Below, piece by piece: positions 1-12,180 of a stretch of 64,000 bases of DNA; within the stretch, counting starts at the first letter, position 1; each line of letters opens with the position of its first letter. The notes beneath the pieces are model-generated. The model saw nothing but the letters and a program-made list of their open reading frames with translations, did no database searches and was not told the DNA's origin. Location: the NCBI GenBank assembly GCA_036346255.1, contig CM070622.1, positions 19,060,751 to 19,124,750 on the forward strand, read 5' to 3'. The position numbers and the translations under genes are program-made. Origin of the DNA: Ampelocalamus luodianensis. Its lineage: Eukaryota; Streptophyta; Magnoliopsida; Poales; Poaceae.

Positions 1-433
1 CACCTTGCAGTTATGTCAAAGATAGATGCTTAATACGTGCAGTTATCCTGAAGAATAACAACACATATTAACTATTGTGTGTATTAAACACAACGCATAA
101 GTGTACCTAGTCGATTGGGCCTATATGTCTGTAGGTTTTGTTGATCACATGGTGGTTGTAGTTGACCTGGTCATGGTAAAGCTTACGACCATAAAGTGAT
201 CGTAATAAGGCTTACGATCATGAGGTGGTTATAGGAAATCTTACAACTATTAGGTAGTCGTAGAAATACTTATGACCATATAGGGTGGTTATAAAATGGT
301 TTATGACCACTCGGCTAAGCTTTTCTCTTATTAATGATAAAGGTATCCTTACGAATAATACGAAGATATTGTCTGTTTATAATAACAATTACAGGTAAAC
401 AATTTAATTAATTGAGGATTATTAGATCCTCGT
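1..433 (-). repeat. Older gypsy LTR, cut by element 434-11953
   Basis: This is the distal part of an LTR read on the minus strand. Its first bases, TGACGAG on the minus strand, lie at 11954-11960, on the other side of the large gypsy element. The join matches the solo LTR at 61243 (both read TTGACGAGGATCTAA(A)TAATCCTC), so it belongs to the same family. It contains short diverged motifs of the TTACGACCAT and GGTCGTA type, like the minisatellite in that solo LTR. The far end lies outside the window. Confidence 0.75.
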
Positions 434-1071
434 TGTCGACGATCAAGACGTCGATCTTACTAAAATAGAAAGGAGAAAATGACGTGGAAATCTCGTGGAA
501 TAATGGGATCGCTTTTTATTAATATGAACTGAATTTACAAGGTATATCCTAAGGACTCGCTTGCCCTCTTGCTAACTCGTAACTATTACACGAATCTATG
601 GCTTGTGCCTTTGTCTTCCTTCTTCTCCGCTTTTTCCTCCCTTGATCCGCCTGTGTTCCATCTTTAAATAGCCCTCAAGAGGTGGCGCATTACTCGGAGA
701 AGGCGCTCGATGCGGCGTTGCGTCTGTCGGAGTCAAGTGACTGCTGATACAGATCAACTGTTTGGCGGTTATATGTCTATGAAACATATAACCGCACGGA
801 GGTTGTTCACCGTGTGTCTTGGATAAGATACGCCGTATGGAATATGCACGTGTTCCATTCATCATACGGTAGATAATATACCTTGGAATCGCCTACCTTC
901 TACGAGTAGCTTCTCCCGCCTAAGCTTGGCTTGGGCCTTCGTCCCACTGGTACCCATTATGTAACCTCCGAATCTCTACGACCAAGAAGGTCGTGCACCT
1001 CAAAGGTTACGACCATGAAGACGTATGGTCTTTTATATATTAAAGATAATATATAGAGGTTTTAATCCTCG
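434..1071 (-). repeat. 3' LTR of Tat-type gypsy element
   Basis: Direct repeat of 11314-11953. It begins on the plus strand TGTCGACGATCAAGACG and ends near TTTTAATCCTCG. On the minus strand the partner LTR reads TGACGAGG...GTCGACA, the usual TG...CA ends. The sequence just right of it (GCTACCAGCC) replaces the TCA that ends the partner, so this inner LTR edge is slightly damaged. Confidence 0.9.
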
Positions 1072-1423
1072 CTACCAGCCCCGAACTTTAAATGAATAGG
1101 TCGTGAACACCTTTCTTTCGATGAAATCGTACGGATGACGCTTATTAAATACAAAGGCATTTGAAGCGGTTTGTATTCACTTGAAAGTTGAGAACTTTGC
1201 TTTGGGATTTGAAGAGTTTCGTGTCCGTTGGACCTTTTTGCAACTCCTTATTACGGTTTAGGATTTCAGCTTATAAAACCCTTTGTAAACATAGGTTTTT
1301 TCACTTCCTCCTTTCTTTTCTCATCTTCCGAGTAAAACTACCTCCGACCTCCTTTGCTTTTCTCACCCAAAAGAACCTAACCATGTCGGACCAAATAACC
1401 AACCGACGGCTTCCACCTAAGTG

Positions 1424-4170
1424 AGAAAAAGTTGGAGAATCTGGAGAAGATCGGATGCTCCCAGCAAGGATGTGATTTCTGAGATCCGCATTTGGGGAAC
1501 ATTCCCGGCAAAGGAAGATGGAGAAATTCTGCTTTCTCGCATATATCGAATGCGATTTCGCTACCAATTCACTCCTTCCTTCCTCAAGTTTTGGAGTATT
1601 ATAGAGTTGAATTGATGAATCTGCTCCCAATGCCATCGCCAATCTCGGTATTTTTATCTATCTTTGCGGTGCATTTGGGGATTCAAGCGATCCGGATCTA
1701 TTCCGTACTACTACAGATGACAAAGTCCGGAAAAGTGATTGGGACGCTCGGAGAGTGCACCTTGCGCTCCATGATGGAAAGTCGATGAGTACATTTTTAT
1801 GTACTCAAAATCTTCGTGGTCGCCGTGGAAGAAGAGTGGGTTCTATATGAAGATCATGAAGAAAGACACCTTTATTATTCTCGTAAGAAGGCGGTCGAGA
1901 ATCCAAGATGGCACTCCTCTACTGAGAAAGAGGGAAACGAGGAAAATAGGTCAAGCAATCAAGCTTCTTAGCGCCAAAGGTCTAACATCTTGGCATGTGG
2001 TGAAGGATTTTTCCACGCGCGTTAGCGCTTGAAGGCCCGAGCACATAAGATGCTCGCACATTGGTCGTGATGATACGACTGAGATTCCAAAAATGGTAAG
2101 CCATTTACGATTCGACCAGTTTTCCTATCTCGCTTAATTATTTCAGATCCTTAAATCTTTCATCTTACCTTTACGCTCTATCTTACGATGAGATTAGAAG
2201 TCAGATCAAGATGATTCATACGAGAGCCTAGCGATAAGGCTAGTTTCTCGGATCTTAGCGGTTGCTTCCACAAGAAAGGATTGAAAGACTTAAGGTAAAA
2301 ATATCAATCGTCTTTTTGACGATATATTATTTTTGATCGGTATACCATAAACCCTCTTTGATGTGTAGTCGGTTGGGTTGAGAATCAACAAGGTCACCAA
2401 AGATGTGAGCCAATTGATGATCCGATCTCCTTCGACCACACGGATGTAAGCCTTCCAGAGGTAGGTAACCGAAACAAATAATATTTTGGATAAATTATGT
2501 TTATCGTCTAACTATCTTTGATGATGAATTTAGGCGGTCGTCGTATCTTCCAAAGAAGGTCATCGAGAACCTCCGATTGCCCACCGAGGCCATCGTTGTG
2601 GAGGTAGACGAATCTACATCTACCGACCGTACGATCGTGACCTCGACCAAATGGTCGCGGATATCGCTCCGATTTCCGATCGCGGATGTGCAAGATCTAG
2701 TCGACCCTACCGCTTTAGAACTAGTGAAATCGCTTGATAAGAAGAGGAAGGCCACATAACTAACTTCACTTCGATGCGCTACAAGGGTAAATTCAAAAAC
2801 AACAAGATATATATATAAAATGAAGAGATCGTATTTATACATACCTTGGATCTTCCTTACCTTCTCTCTTCTCGCTTTAGATCTTCGGTGTTCCTGGTGT
2901 CCGACAGAGCACCCTCAGAAAAAGTTCCTAAGGTAGAGGTGGTCGTGGAGGCTCCCACCGTGATACTCCTAAAGCAAAACTACCGAGGATGAAGTAGCAA
3001 AGAAGCCCCGAGCAGTGTTTCAAAGATTCGTCAGATCCTCTAGTAATCCTTACTCCTTCTCCGAGGTAGACATCCCAGAGACCCTCAACAGTTCCACCTC
3101 CTCCAGAAATACTTCTCGTGTTAACAAATTCCCTTTTTCTCCCCGATTTATCGAGGATAAGAAACTTGATGAAGCCTGGGGAAAGATATCGGACCATCAA
3201 GCCAAGATTGGTCCAGATACAATCTTCTCCGAATATAATGATATGGCAATTCGGGTAAGTGTTCTACGACCATTCTTATAACTCTTTCTTTGCGCTTTGA
3301 AAGCTTGCTAAAGAAAGGAATTTTGTTTTTGTAGCATTTGGTCGAAAACTATGTCATGGATCGGAGGATCGACCCAAATAATAAAAACTTTGGAGCAAAA
3401 CACTCCGATCCGAGAAGTAAGTACATTTCTCTTTGATCTCCTAAGGTTTATTATCTTGATTCTCCTTATAGATTCTCCTTCTCTTTCTATCATATTTGAT
3501 AGATTTAGAGAAAATTAAAGAAGAGATCAAGGCCAAGGAAGCCCTAATAATAAAGTCGGGAAGAAAATCGAGTAAAGACCGGTCGATCGAGCATGCGATG
3601 ACCAGCAAAAAGAGGTTTTCGACTTTTGTGAGAAGAAAATCAAAGGTAACCGGTGGGAGACCTAACCAAGATTCCATAACTCCAATTGTACAGAGTATAT
3701 TAATTTTGTTTATCTACTCGTGCGTAAAAAGTAGCACTTGAACGAGCGGAGAAGACCTCGATTTTGAGCGTGGCAAAAGGAAGCTCTTGTATTTGGCCTT
3801 GATGAGAAGATCAAGGCTCTTAACAAGATGATCTTCGATATGGGATCGTGATCAAGCTTGCCTTCTTTAGGAGATCCAACGGAAAAGATGGACTACTTTG
3901 GTCAACTTTTGGAAGATCTCAAAGGTCCGCTCAAAACTATGAGGGAAACCATACCTGCACAATGAAAGAAGCTATTGTAATCGAGTTAGTGTTGCTTTAG
4001 CAAAACTAAAGGCTTCCGATCCTCTCTGTTAACCTTAAAGTCAGAGAAGAGGACTTCGATCGCTCTGAGAGTGAAGCAACAAAACTTTTCGAGGAAGTAA
4101 AACCTCTCGAGAGAAAGTTGTGAAATGGAAGTCGGATCTCCATCTCATAGCGACTCACCGGAGGTCCTAA
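1424..4170 (+). pseudogene. Antisense ORF with gypsy-type 'transposase 28' domain
   Basis: Plus-strand coding remnant, opposite to gag-pol, between integrase and the 3' LTR. Around 1560-1690, spread over two frames, it resembles the plant-specific domain catalogued as 'putative gypsy type transposon' (Pfam Transposase_28): a hydrophobic stretch with YYRVELMNL, then an NAIANLGIF-like helix and a GAF/LGIQA-like segment. Downstream coding-like pieces at 2520-2760, 3015-3254, 3335-3415 and 3503-3643 are separated by intron-like DNA. Plausible splice sites include donors GTAAGC near 2096, GTAAGT near 3255 and GTAAGT near 3417, and acceptors ending TTTGTAG near 3334 and TTGATAG near 3502. The later pieces are Lys/Glu-rich and probably helical. 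The function of such ORFs is unknown. Stops and frameshifts make this copy a pseudogene; exon limits are approximate. Confidence 0.6.
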
Positions 4171-5164
4171 TATGTAAACAGATGTAATATTAGACTATGT
4201 AAAATGAAAACTTACCTTTGTCAAAGAAGATCCTCGCTTGTCAATGTTGTTAAATACTCATATATCTCCTAGCCCCGATCGCTATGTTAGTAGATGAACG
4301 TTACTAAAAGAAAGCAAGAGACCAGAAATTGAGTAATAACGATGACTATGGTAAGAGTGTCGATAATGTCTATGACAACGATCTAGGAAATACTAGGAAA
4401 TCATGTGGTCGAACTGATGACGATTTCGACTAGTCTAGATCTTGTCCATTATCAAGTACTATGAAATACCACTTGTAGTCAAGACATAACAAAGACCGGA
4501 TTTTGCCGATAAGAAGATATGCATTAAGAATGTATGCAAAAATGAAATGAAGAGATAAGTACCGTTGTTTAGAAAATATTTGGATCTGTCTGATCGAATC
4601 TCAAGAACTAAAGATTTGTTAAAATATGTCGCTAAACGTGCTCATGATCAAATCCGATCGCAATGAGGATCGAGGAAAAGGACCGTCACTAGGAAGCTCC
4701 TTCCAGCAAGGTGACCACGTGCGAGAGAGGAGAGACTTCACCAGAGGCTTTCGTGTCCCGACCAAGAGCCAAACTTGATTAGAAATGTAATGTTGAAATA
4801 AAATAACAATCTTCAAATTCAAGAAAGAAACGAAACCAAGTAAACCGTCTCGAGTTGGTATTCTCATACTCGTATGATTCTTTAAGAAAAGAATGTCTGT
4901 CGATGCGTGTATCATTGAAGCAATGATCACGCCTAAAACCAGGTGGTCGGTGACATTCAAGTCGGCAACCATGAGTAGTGGAGATCCTATCAAAGGAATA
5001 TCGGAGAGAATGAGAGTCTTCTCCGACCAACCAAAGAACGGAATGGCATACCACTGATGCGATAAATAATAAGCATAAACAACCATACTTATCGCTTTTA
5101 AGGAAAAGCATCTTTATTGAAAAAGAATGTAAATGAAATACATGAAAGTAAACATAGAACTTAC

Positions 5165-6210
5165 GCAATTGATCAATATTCCAAGAATTAGACAAAACTT
5201 GCCCATCGGTCATAGCTAATCGCACGATCCCGCCGTAACCGACCACGCAGTATGGACCTTCCCACTTAGGTGAAAGTTTGTTGCACCGCTTGGTTCTCAA
5301 TTTTTCTAAGAACCAAATCACCTACGCTAGGTCAGCGAGGTTGCACCTTCGATCAGTAATCGACGCATGGCTTGCCGGGTAGATCGATCGTAGCAAAGCT
5401 TGGTTTCGCTGTTCTTCAAGGAAATTGATGTCGCAAGTCGCCGCTCACACCGATCACTTTCTAAAAGGAATCGGCTCGAGCAGTAACCAATTTTAAGCTC
5501 GAGGAAGCATGGCTTCGCCCAGAAACCATAAAGAATGGTGTTTCACCGTAGCACGACTAGTCGTGGTACGAACGCCCATAATACGTATGGAAGTTTTGAA
5601 CCCAAGCTCGACCGAATTAATCGATCGAATACTCGCTGCTTGATCCCTTGCATTATGATACCATTGGCTCGCTCAATCGCCCATTGCTCGTGGATGAGCA
5701 ATGTGGTTAAATGTATCTTGATACCTAGTTCTTCATAGAATTCCTAGAAATTGCCGCTGAAAATCGGGCACCGTTATCGCGATTATACGATCGGTACACC
5801 AAACCGTAATCACGCTTTTTGTTAGGAACCTCTGGCGCTTCGGCTTGTAGTTTTACAACCTCGGTTTCGATCCATTTAGTGAACGTGTCAATCATAACGA
5901 ACAGAACTCAAAGCCCCGGTGCTCTTGGGAAAGGTCCTAATGTCCAAATCCCAGGTTGCAAAAGGCCAAGAAAGAGGAATTGTTTGCAAAGCTTGAGACT
6001 ACCGATGTACTTGTCGACTATGAAACCGACATTGTACGCACTTCGCCACGAGCTCTTTTGCATCATGAAGGCGCTTGGCAAGAGTATCCTTGCCTAAAGG
6101 CTTTACCAACCAAAGTTCAGAGGAATGATGTGCTCCACGACTCTCCATGAATTTCGCTAGCAATTTAATGTCATCCGAGTGAGATATGCATCTCATCAAC
6201 ACTCCGTGAG
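5165..6210 (-). pseudogene. Integrase domain of Tat-type gypsy element
   Basis: Minus-strand integrase remnant. The N-terminal zinc-binding region is at 6202-5999, where DAKELVAKCVQC gives the Cys pair of the HHCC finger and a weakened His region precedes it. The catalytic core lies roughly 5950-5340 and is badly broken by stops and shifts. The C-terminal end at 5321-5165 keeps a GPY/F-type motif, KLSPKWEGPY, followed by a typical ending with LRKFYV. The enzyme would insert the cDNA copy into the chromosome. It follows RNase H directly, the Ty3/gypsy order. Confidence 0.75.
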
Positions 6211-7270
6211 ATCCTCGCTATACAAGGTACGCTCAATGAGAGTGTATGATTTGGCTTTTCGTGCAATGCGATCAGCCTCTACATCATCTTTTGGAATTAG
6301 GTCATGCTGAAGATAATTGTAGATCGATATCATCCAATCTCTACCGTGATCATGATGACGCCAACCATCATCGACATGTGGAGCATCCATGTTCGCATAA
6401 TCGAGGTGTGCAACCTCCTTGCTAACATCTATGTCCTCGGAAGGCTCGACTACCGAGGGTGAATCGAGTTTCTCGAGAAAAACTCCGGGCGGGACGGATG
6501 TCCGTGTGGAAGCCATCCGGGCCAACTGGTCTGCCAGAAAGTTTTTCTTTCTAGGAATGTGTTGGATCCGAAACCAAGAAATACTTTTCGAGTTTCGCAT
6601 TCCGCCGAGATATGATGACATCTTGGTACTAGAGCATTGATACTCTTTCCTACTTGATTCGCTACTAGTTGAGAATCGCCACTAGCAATCTGCGAATCCC
6701 GAGCGACGAGTCGCCAAGTCCGCCAAGAAACCTTCATATTCGCCACATTGTTAGTAGCAGAAAGTTAAACCAATGACGACTTTATTTGTTCGCCAAGAGG
6801 GGAAATCAAGACGACCCGACCCCGAGCCATGCAACATCAAGGAACCATCGGTACATTGTCCACTCGCCGTGGTGCTCGCATCGCCCTTGGGTGGGTTCGT
6901 GGTTTGTCCATTCGCAATGAATTCGCTATTGTCCGGGACTTGATTGTCGTTCGTGGGACAAAATGGAGATCGAACGCCCAAGCTCAACCGCCCATTTTGA
7001 TATTCGTCCCGATGACTCCTGTTTCCCAGACTTGATCAAGGGATATCCAGAGGTACGACCACTTTGTGGGCCTAAAATAATACCTTAGTTTCCTTGAAGC
7101 CATAAGGAGACCATAGAGCAATTTTTGTACCTATGGATACCTTTCTTTTTCCATGTAAGACTTCACTTACGTAATATATTGGTCGTTGAACATTGTCTCG
7201 TTCTACGACCAAGACACCACTAACCGCTTGTGGCGCTGCGACCACGTAAATTAGTAATGTTTCTCCCAAT
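6196..7270 (-). pseudogene. RNase H domain of Tat-type gypsy element
   Basis: Minus-strand remnant in two recognisable blocks. At 7269-7080 there is the early RNase H part of pol (LLIYVVAAPQAVSGVLVVERD, then PIYYVSEVL). At 6746-6400 a segment with SQIASGDSQLVANQVG and, in another frame, IQHIPRKKNFLADQLARMAS corresponds to the end of RNase H and the start of the connection to integrase. The domain would degrade the RNA strand of the RNA/DNA hybrid. Frameshifts at about 6450 and 6750-7080 break it. Confidence 0.75.
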
Positions 7271-7370
7271 CTTGGAGAAACTAAGATTGGGGACTCGTAA
7301 GGTACCGCTTTAATTCTTCAAAGCGCGCTTGCTTCTTTAGTCCATTCAAACTCCTATGTTTCCGAGAAGC

Positions 7371-8140
7371 TTAAAGAAAGGTAGTCCTTTTTCGCCTAAC
7401 CGCTATGAAACGACTTAACGCCGCCATACAACCGTTAACTGACTTCCTTCTTTGTGGTTGGATCGCGATTCGATCGATGGCGGCGATTTTCGTTGGATTT
7501 GCTTCAATGCCTCTAGCTGAAACTAGGAACCCAAGAAGCTTTCCGACTAAACTCCAACACACATTTTCTCGGATTTAACTTAAGGTTATGACGCCTTAAG
7601 TTATTGAAAGTCTCTGCGTGTCTAGAATATGATCCCCGTGTTGACACTTTTAACGACTGCATCATCAACGTAGGCTTCAAGATTCGACCCACCGAGGGCT
7701 AAAGGTCTTTTGCATCAACCTTTGGAATGTTGCACCAAAGATTCTTGAGACCAAATGGTATTTTTACATAACAAGAAGTACCATATGGGGTGATAAAGGA
7801 AGTTTTCTTCATCTTGTTTACTCATATTGATCCGTGGTACCCGAGTAAGCATCCAAAAACTTAACAACTCACACCGTAGTAGAGTTTACAAGTTGATCAA
7901 TGCGAGGAAGGGAAAGTCATCCTTCTGACAAGCTTTATTAAGATCTGTAAAGTCAATACACATTCGCCATTTCCGCTGGCTTTTCTAACCATTACAGATT
8001 GGCGAGCCACTGGGTGGTCGACCTCACGAATGAACCCACTTTGAGAAGCTTGTTGATCTCATTCGATTGCTTCTTTCGATCAAAGTAAACGTCGTAGCTT
8101 CGCTGACCGGTTTTTGTTAGGTCAGAGCTAGCCTATGCTC
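7371..8140 (-). pseudogene. Reverse transcriptase domain of Tat-type gypsy element
   Basis: Minus-strand reverse transcriptase remnant. The sequence at 7956-7918 encodes TDLNKACQKD, the first conserved RT block of plant gypsy elements. The catalytic YVDD box is at 7672-7661. The C-terminal block LGFLVSARGIEANPTKIAAI lies in 7562-7450. Catalytic residues survive, but frameshifts and stops separate all three blocks, so no full enzyme could be made. Confidence 0.85.
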
Positions 8141-8363
8141 GATCACCTCACGGGACTCGGGCATGTTGGACGCCGCCATGCGAATACGCCCCGATTAGCT
8201 CGGAGGAAGGAGACGAGCGACTCTTCCTATTTAGGGTCGAGTCCCGTCCCGACCGCATCTTGGCACCCTCGAGAAGCGCCCATCGAAGTTGTACCTCTTT
8301 CAACCGGCTCGGAAGGTTTTGGTGTCATCTTCGCCTTGAACTTTTGACCGCATGTTAACGGTG

Positions 8364-8933
8364 TTAGTTCCCTAGTCGGAAGTTCATCGACCACTCTAAA
8401 CACTTCCGATCGCATGCGTAGGCTATCTTCCGATCACCTCGACCGTGATTACACTTTTTCGGTCCCGGCATTTTCAAACTTTGATAACCGTAATGCGTGG
8501 CTATCGTGAACTTTGCTAAAGCCGACGATCGAGAATTGCATTGTATGCGCCTCAAGTTCACCACATCGAATGAAACTTTTCTCGCTCGGAAGTTGTCGGG
8601 TTTTCCGAACGTAACTAGTAGGGACAAGTGCCCTATTGGTTTGGCAAGAGACCGTGCACTATGCCGTGAAAGGCATATTTCACCGTTTTACCTTGGATTT
8701 GGGAATATGCATATCTTCTAAAGCACTTGCAAATAGAATATTCAAAGAACTACCCCATCTATCAAAACCCGATTAACCTTGCGCTTATTAATAGTAGGCT
8801 CAACGACAATTGGAAACCTACCGGTCGAGTTGAAGGAATAGGGCGCTTTCTTTGTCGAAGGAGATTATTGTCTCCACCACCTTGAAGGTTTAACGGCGAT
8901 CGGGTTCGGTAAGGTTGACTTCGCCCATGGCTT
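8364..8933 (-). pseudogene. Protease and protease-RT linker of Tat-type gypsy element
   Basis: At 8627-8364 the minus strand encodes a run with FDVVNLRRIQCNSR (a shifted YNAILGR motif), SALAKF and YGYQSLKMPGP. This is the stretch found between protease and RT in Tat-type elements. The protease itself should lie at about 8930-8640. I could not find an intact D-S/T-G active site there, so the protease call rests on position. The frame is broken several times. Confidence 0.6.
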
Positions 8934-10900
8934 TCAGTGACGTTGGACTCGTACGAAGAAGACCATCAAGATCACATCAACGGTGCAGCCGAGGTTCTGG
9001 TACTCCATCTCTTCGTCACCATCTTTGTCCTTCTTGGAGCTTGTTTCCGAGCTCTTGAATCGACGGGAGTGGTCCTTTACCCGCATAATAATCTTCCACC
9101 TTCTTTTGCCAAGCACGACAATTGCGCAAATCGTGTCCTCTCACGATGAAGAGGACACCATTTTTTGTTTTTCTTGTAACCATTAGTCGAGCTTTGGCCT
9201 TGCCACGACCAAGATAATCTTTTCTTCCTTTTGTAGATTTTTCAGAACAATGTAACCTCTTTGTTGTTGGCTCGCCATGTTTCTTTTCTTGAGAGTCTTC
9301 TTTAGTTTCTTTTCCGCCCTATCTAAGCCAAAGTTGGGGATCTTATCCTTTCGATCAACACTTGCTCCACTCGACCGCTTCATCGGCCGTAGCGCACTTG
9401 TCACCATGTCGAAGAGCTCGATGGTTGTTCGTGGAGGATGTATAGCTAAATCCTCAGAAACCTTCGATTTCTTAATCCCGCTTTGAAGGCTTGGATAATG
9501 TAAGATTCTCGCGACCGTATTGAGTTACGGACTTGGCTAAATCTTTTAATATAACGCCGAGAGTCTCGCTTGATTTTTGCCGTATCCTATGGAGATCGCT
9601 TCTTCCTTTCGTATGCGATCATACGCACTCAAAATTTGTAATTAAAAGGTCGCAGAGTTGCTCCCAAGCATACACGGATCCGATCGGAAGGTTAAGCAAC
9701 CAAGATCGGGCCGATCCTTCTAAAACCGAGGAAGATAATTCGTCATTACATTTTCATCACCACCGCAATTGATAGCGGTGGTGTATATCTGGAGAAATTC
9801 TAAGGGATTTTGTGTCCCATTGAATTTATCCATATTGGCCGGTTGGAACCTATTTGGCCAACGTACAGCCTCGAGCCCCGCCGAGAAAGCTCGACAGCCT
9901 GTGATAGTTTTGTGGCGCCTTCTTTGAAAAGGCACCGGATTGTAATCGGCTGGAGATCGATTTCTAGAACAGATTGTCGATGCTCTAATGTCCCGATCCG
10001 GTCGTGGACGTTAGTAAACGCCGACCGCTTGTTCGCCTCGGATGATGCCGAGATCACCGTGTCCAAGCGATGGTTCGCTCGACGGCGATGGCGAGGATTC
10101 TTGAAATAATCCTCCCTCGTGATCGGTTGGTCGGAATCGCCGAGGTGGTCGCAGTGTCAATTGATCCTCAACGCGACCATGTAGGCTTCGCTTGGGAAGA
10201 ATGCCGTGATGAAGTCATGGTTCGACTTAGCGGTGCCTTCGCTCCGATAAACTTAAATGCGCCGCATTGTCTGTTGGATAATCTCCGATACTTGACTCAG
10301 CGAGTTGGACAAAACCCGAGTCTTTGCCGTAAGGTGGTCGTAAGTATTTAAAATATCCCGACTCATTGCAGTTTTGTATAGTTACCAAGGTCTCAAAGAT
10401 TTCGCCAAAGAAGGTGTTCGATGGCTTACATCCTCCGATCTTCGTGGATCTTGCCCGTCCCTCACATTGGTTTGGGAAGGATCAAACGTATTAACCGTGA
10501 ACATCTACCGCTTCTGTCACCTCCGGCATTTGGTGCTTGACCACCCGTACCATCTCCATTAGGACGTGGTGGCGAGGCAATGTGTGGAGGACCGTACACG
10601 GCATTGTGATCCGTATCTCCGATCACATTGACCTCGTGCTTCCAGCAGCGGTCCTCTCGATGAGCTTCCATCGTAATCAACGGAGAGCCTCTCGAGCTTC
10701 ATGCGAAAGCTTCCACGACGAGAGCGATCGGTGATCGCACCTCCTGAGGTTTTTGAAAGGACCTCACCGATTTGGCGAATCGATCGAATGTCGAGCTTTA
10801 TCATCCCCACTTGGTTTACGACCAATGGAGGTTTCATTGACACCGCCACTAAGTGTCGGTTGACTCACGAATTACTAGAAGCCACCGTGAGTACCTATCA
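8934..10900 (-). pseudogene. gag region of Tat-type gypsy element
   Basis: Minus-strand gag remnant. At 9935-9720 the read MDKFNGTQNPLEFLQIYTTAI matches the core of plant gypsy gag ('KYDGKTNPxEFLQIY'). At 9116-8934 and in neighbouring frames the strand encodes a nucleocapsid-side segment resembling NCRAW, the KVEDYY-like run and KGPLPSIQEL, typical of the gag 3' part of Tat elements. The region 10900-9950 is low-confidence N-terminal gag. Gag packages the element RNA into virus-like particles. Many frameshifts. Confidence 0.65.
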
Positions 10901-11289
10901 ACCATGATCGCATCAAAGGTATGTTGAACTTCGGTTGCGGTGTTGAATTTTTGTCACCTTTCTTGCCGGTCCAAAGGGTCGCTTGCTGAGATTTGGGGTG
11001 TTCGAACTGGTCGAAACACTTCTCCGAGACCACCATTGATCGTGAGCGATGTGTCTTCATCCATCCGGTTGTTCGCGATTTACGCCTGGCGAGCCAAGCA
11101 GAGGAGGATGATGAAGAGATTCCGCTTTCCTCCATGGCGCGCATACATGCATCCATGTCGAGGTCGGCGTAGTCCTCAAGTCGAACCAATTTTCTTCATC
11201 CCAACTTCCGCCATAACCGCGATCAAGAATCACGGACGGGAATGGACAAAGATTTGATGAGCAGAGAAAATCTTCGAGATTCCACGCCG

Positions 11290-11309
11290 CGTTCCCACGG
11301 ACGGCGCCA
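11290..11309 (-). promoter_or_regulatory. Primer-binding site of Tat-type gypsy element
   Basis: Immediately inside the 5' LTR (minus strand, after GTCGACAAT) the minus strand reads TGGCGCCGTCCGTGGGAACG. TGGCGCCGT is a usual start of plant gypsy primer-binding sites. It fixes the element's orientation as minus. Confidence 0.75.
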
Positions 11310-11313
11310 CAAT

Positions 11314-11953
11314 TGTCGACGATCAAGACGCCGATCTTACGAAAATAGAAAGGAGAAAATGACGGGAAATCTCGGGAATAATGGACCGCTTTTTATTAAT
11401 ATGAACTGAATTTACAAGGTATATCCTAAGGACTCGCTTGCCTCTTGCTAACTCGTAACTATTATACGAATCTATGGCTTGTGCTTTTGTCTTCCTTCTT
11501 CTCCTCGCTTCTTTCCTCCCTTGATCCGCCTGTGTTCCATCTTTAAATAGCCCTCAAGAGGTGACAGCATTCGAGAAGGCGCTCGATGCGGCGTTGCGTC
11601 TGCCTGAGTCAAGTGACGGTTGATACAGAATCAACCATTTGGCGGTTATATGTCTATGAAACATATAACCGCATCGGAGGTTGTTCATCGGTGTGTCTTG
11701 GATAAGATACGTCGATGGAATATGCACGTATTCCATTCATCATACTGATAGATAATATACCTTGGAATCGCTTCTACCTTCTACGAGTAGCTCTCCGGGA
11801 AGCTTGGCTTGGGCCTTCGTCCACCAGGTGCCCATTATGTAACCTCTCGAATCTCTACGACCAGTAAGGTCGTGCACCTCAAAGGTTACGACCATGAAGA
11901 CGTATGATCTTTTATATATTAAAGATAATATATAGAGGTTTTAATCCTCGTCA
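11314..11953 (-). repeat. 5' LTR of Tat-type gypsy element
   Basis: 640 bp LTR, direct repeat of 434-1071, with TG...CA ends on the minus strand. It is followed by the CTCGT target duplication at 11954-11958. Transcription of the element would start here and run leftward. Confidence 0.9.
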
Positions 11954-11958
11954 CTCGT

Positions 11959-12180
11959 CAAGTGGTAAACCTCGCACTCATTCAATAGCATTTATATACC
12001 ACACAAGGGGTAAGATTGAGGAGTTCGTCGATGATTACTTCACTAGTGGATAAGTTCAGGGCTACATATGCTGGTGTATTTAAGGTGATCGAGGAAGTCG
12101 ATGTCCCACAACTAGGGGCGTGAAGAGGTCACTAGCCATTGAGTTTCCAACAGTCTCCTCACAAACCAGAAGAATATCAC
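11959..12180 (+). pseudogene. Mutator-like transposase C-terminal remnant (SWIM finger)
   Basis: Translated on the plus strand from about 11959, the read gives SGKPRTHSIAFIYHTRG followed by KIEEFVDDYFT. After a one-base shift it continues DKFRATYAGVFKVIEEVD and VPQLG. This is the pattern of the C-terminal end of plant MULE transposases: the last Cys/His pair of the SWIM zinc finger (GKPCxHAIAFI, here with Arg in place of Cys), then the acidic-aromatic segment and the 'KFRAAYAG' helix. A basic tail follows to about 12180. The upstream part was cut off by the older LTR at 11954-11960. Non-functional. Confidence 0.65.

Larger units (their letters stand above)
434..11953 (-). mobile_element. Ty3/gypsy LTR retrotransposon, Tat-type, decayed
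   Basis: A complete 11.5 kb element on the minus strand. Direct LTRs lie at 434-1071 and 11314-11953, and the target duplication CTCGT is at 429-433 and 11954-11958. Minus-strand order from right to left is gag, protease/linker, reverse transcriptase, RNase H, integrase. A spliced-looking ORF on the opposite (plus) strand lies between integrase and the 3' LTR. That arrangement, with the gag and integrase motifs, is known from Tat-lineage grass elements such as Grande and RIRE2. Every coding domain has frameshifts or stops, so it is non-autonomous. The LTRs differ by many small indels, so it is not recent. Confidence 0.9.

Noticed and set aside
4619..5086. 155-codon minus-strand frame with hydrophobic stretches
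   Set aside because: Lies just after the integrase end of the gypsy element in its 3' non-coding region; no family resemblance and overlaps the frame running out of integrase.
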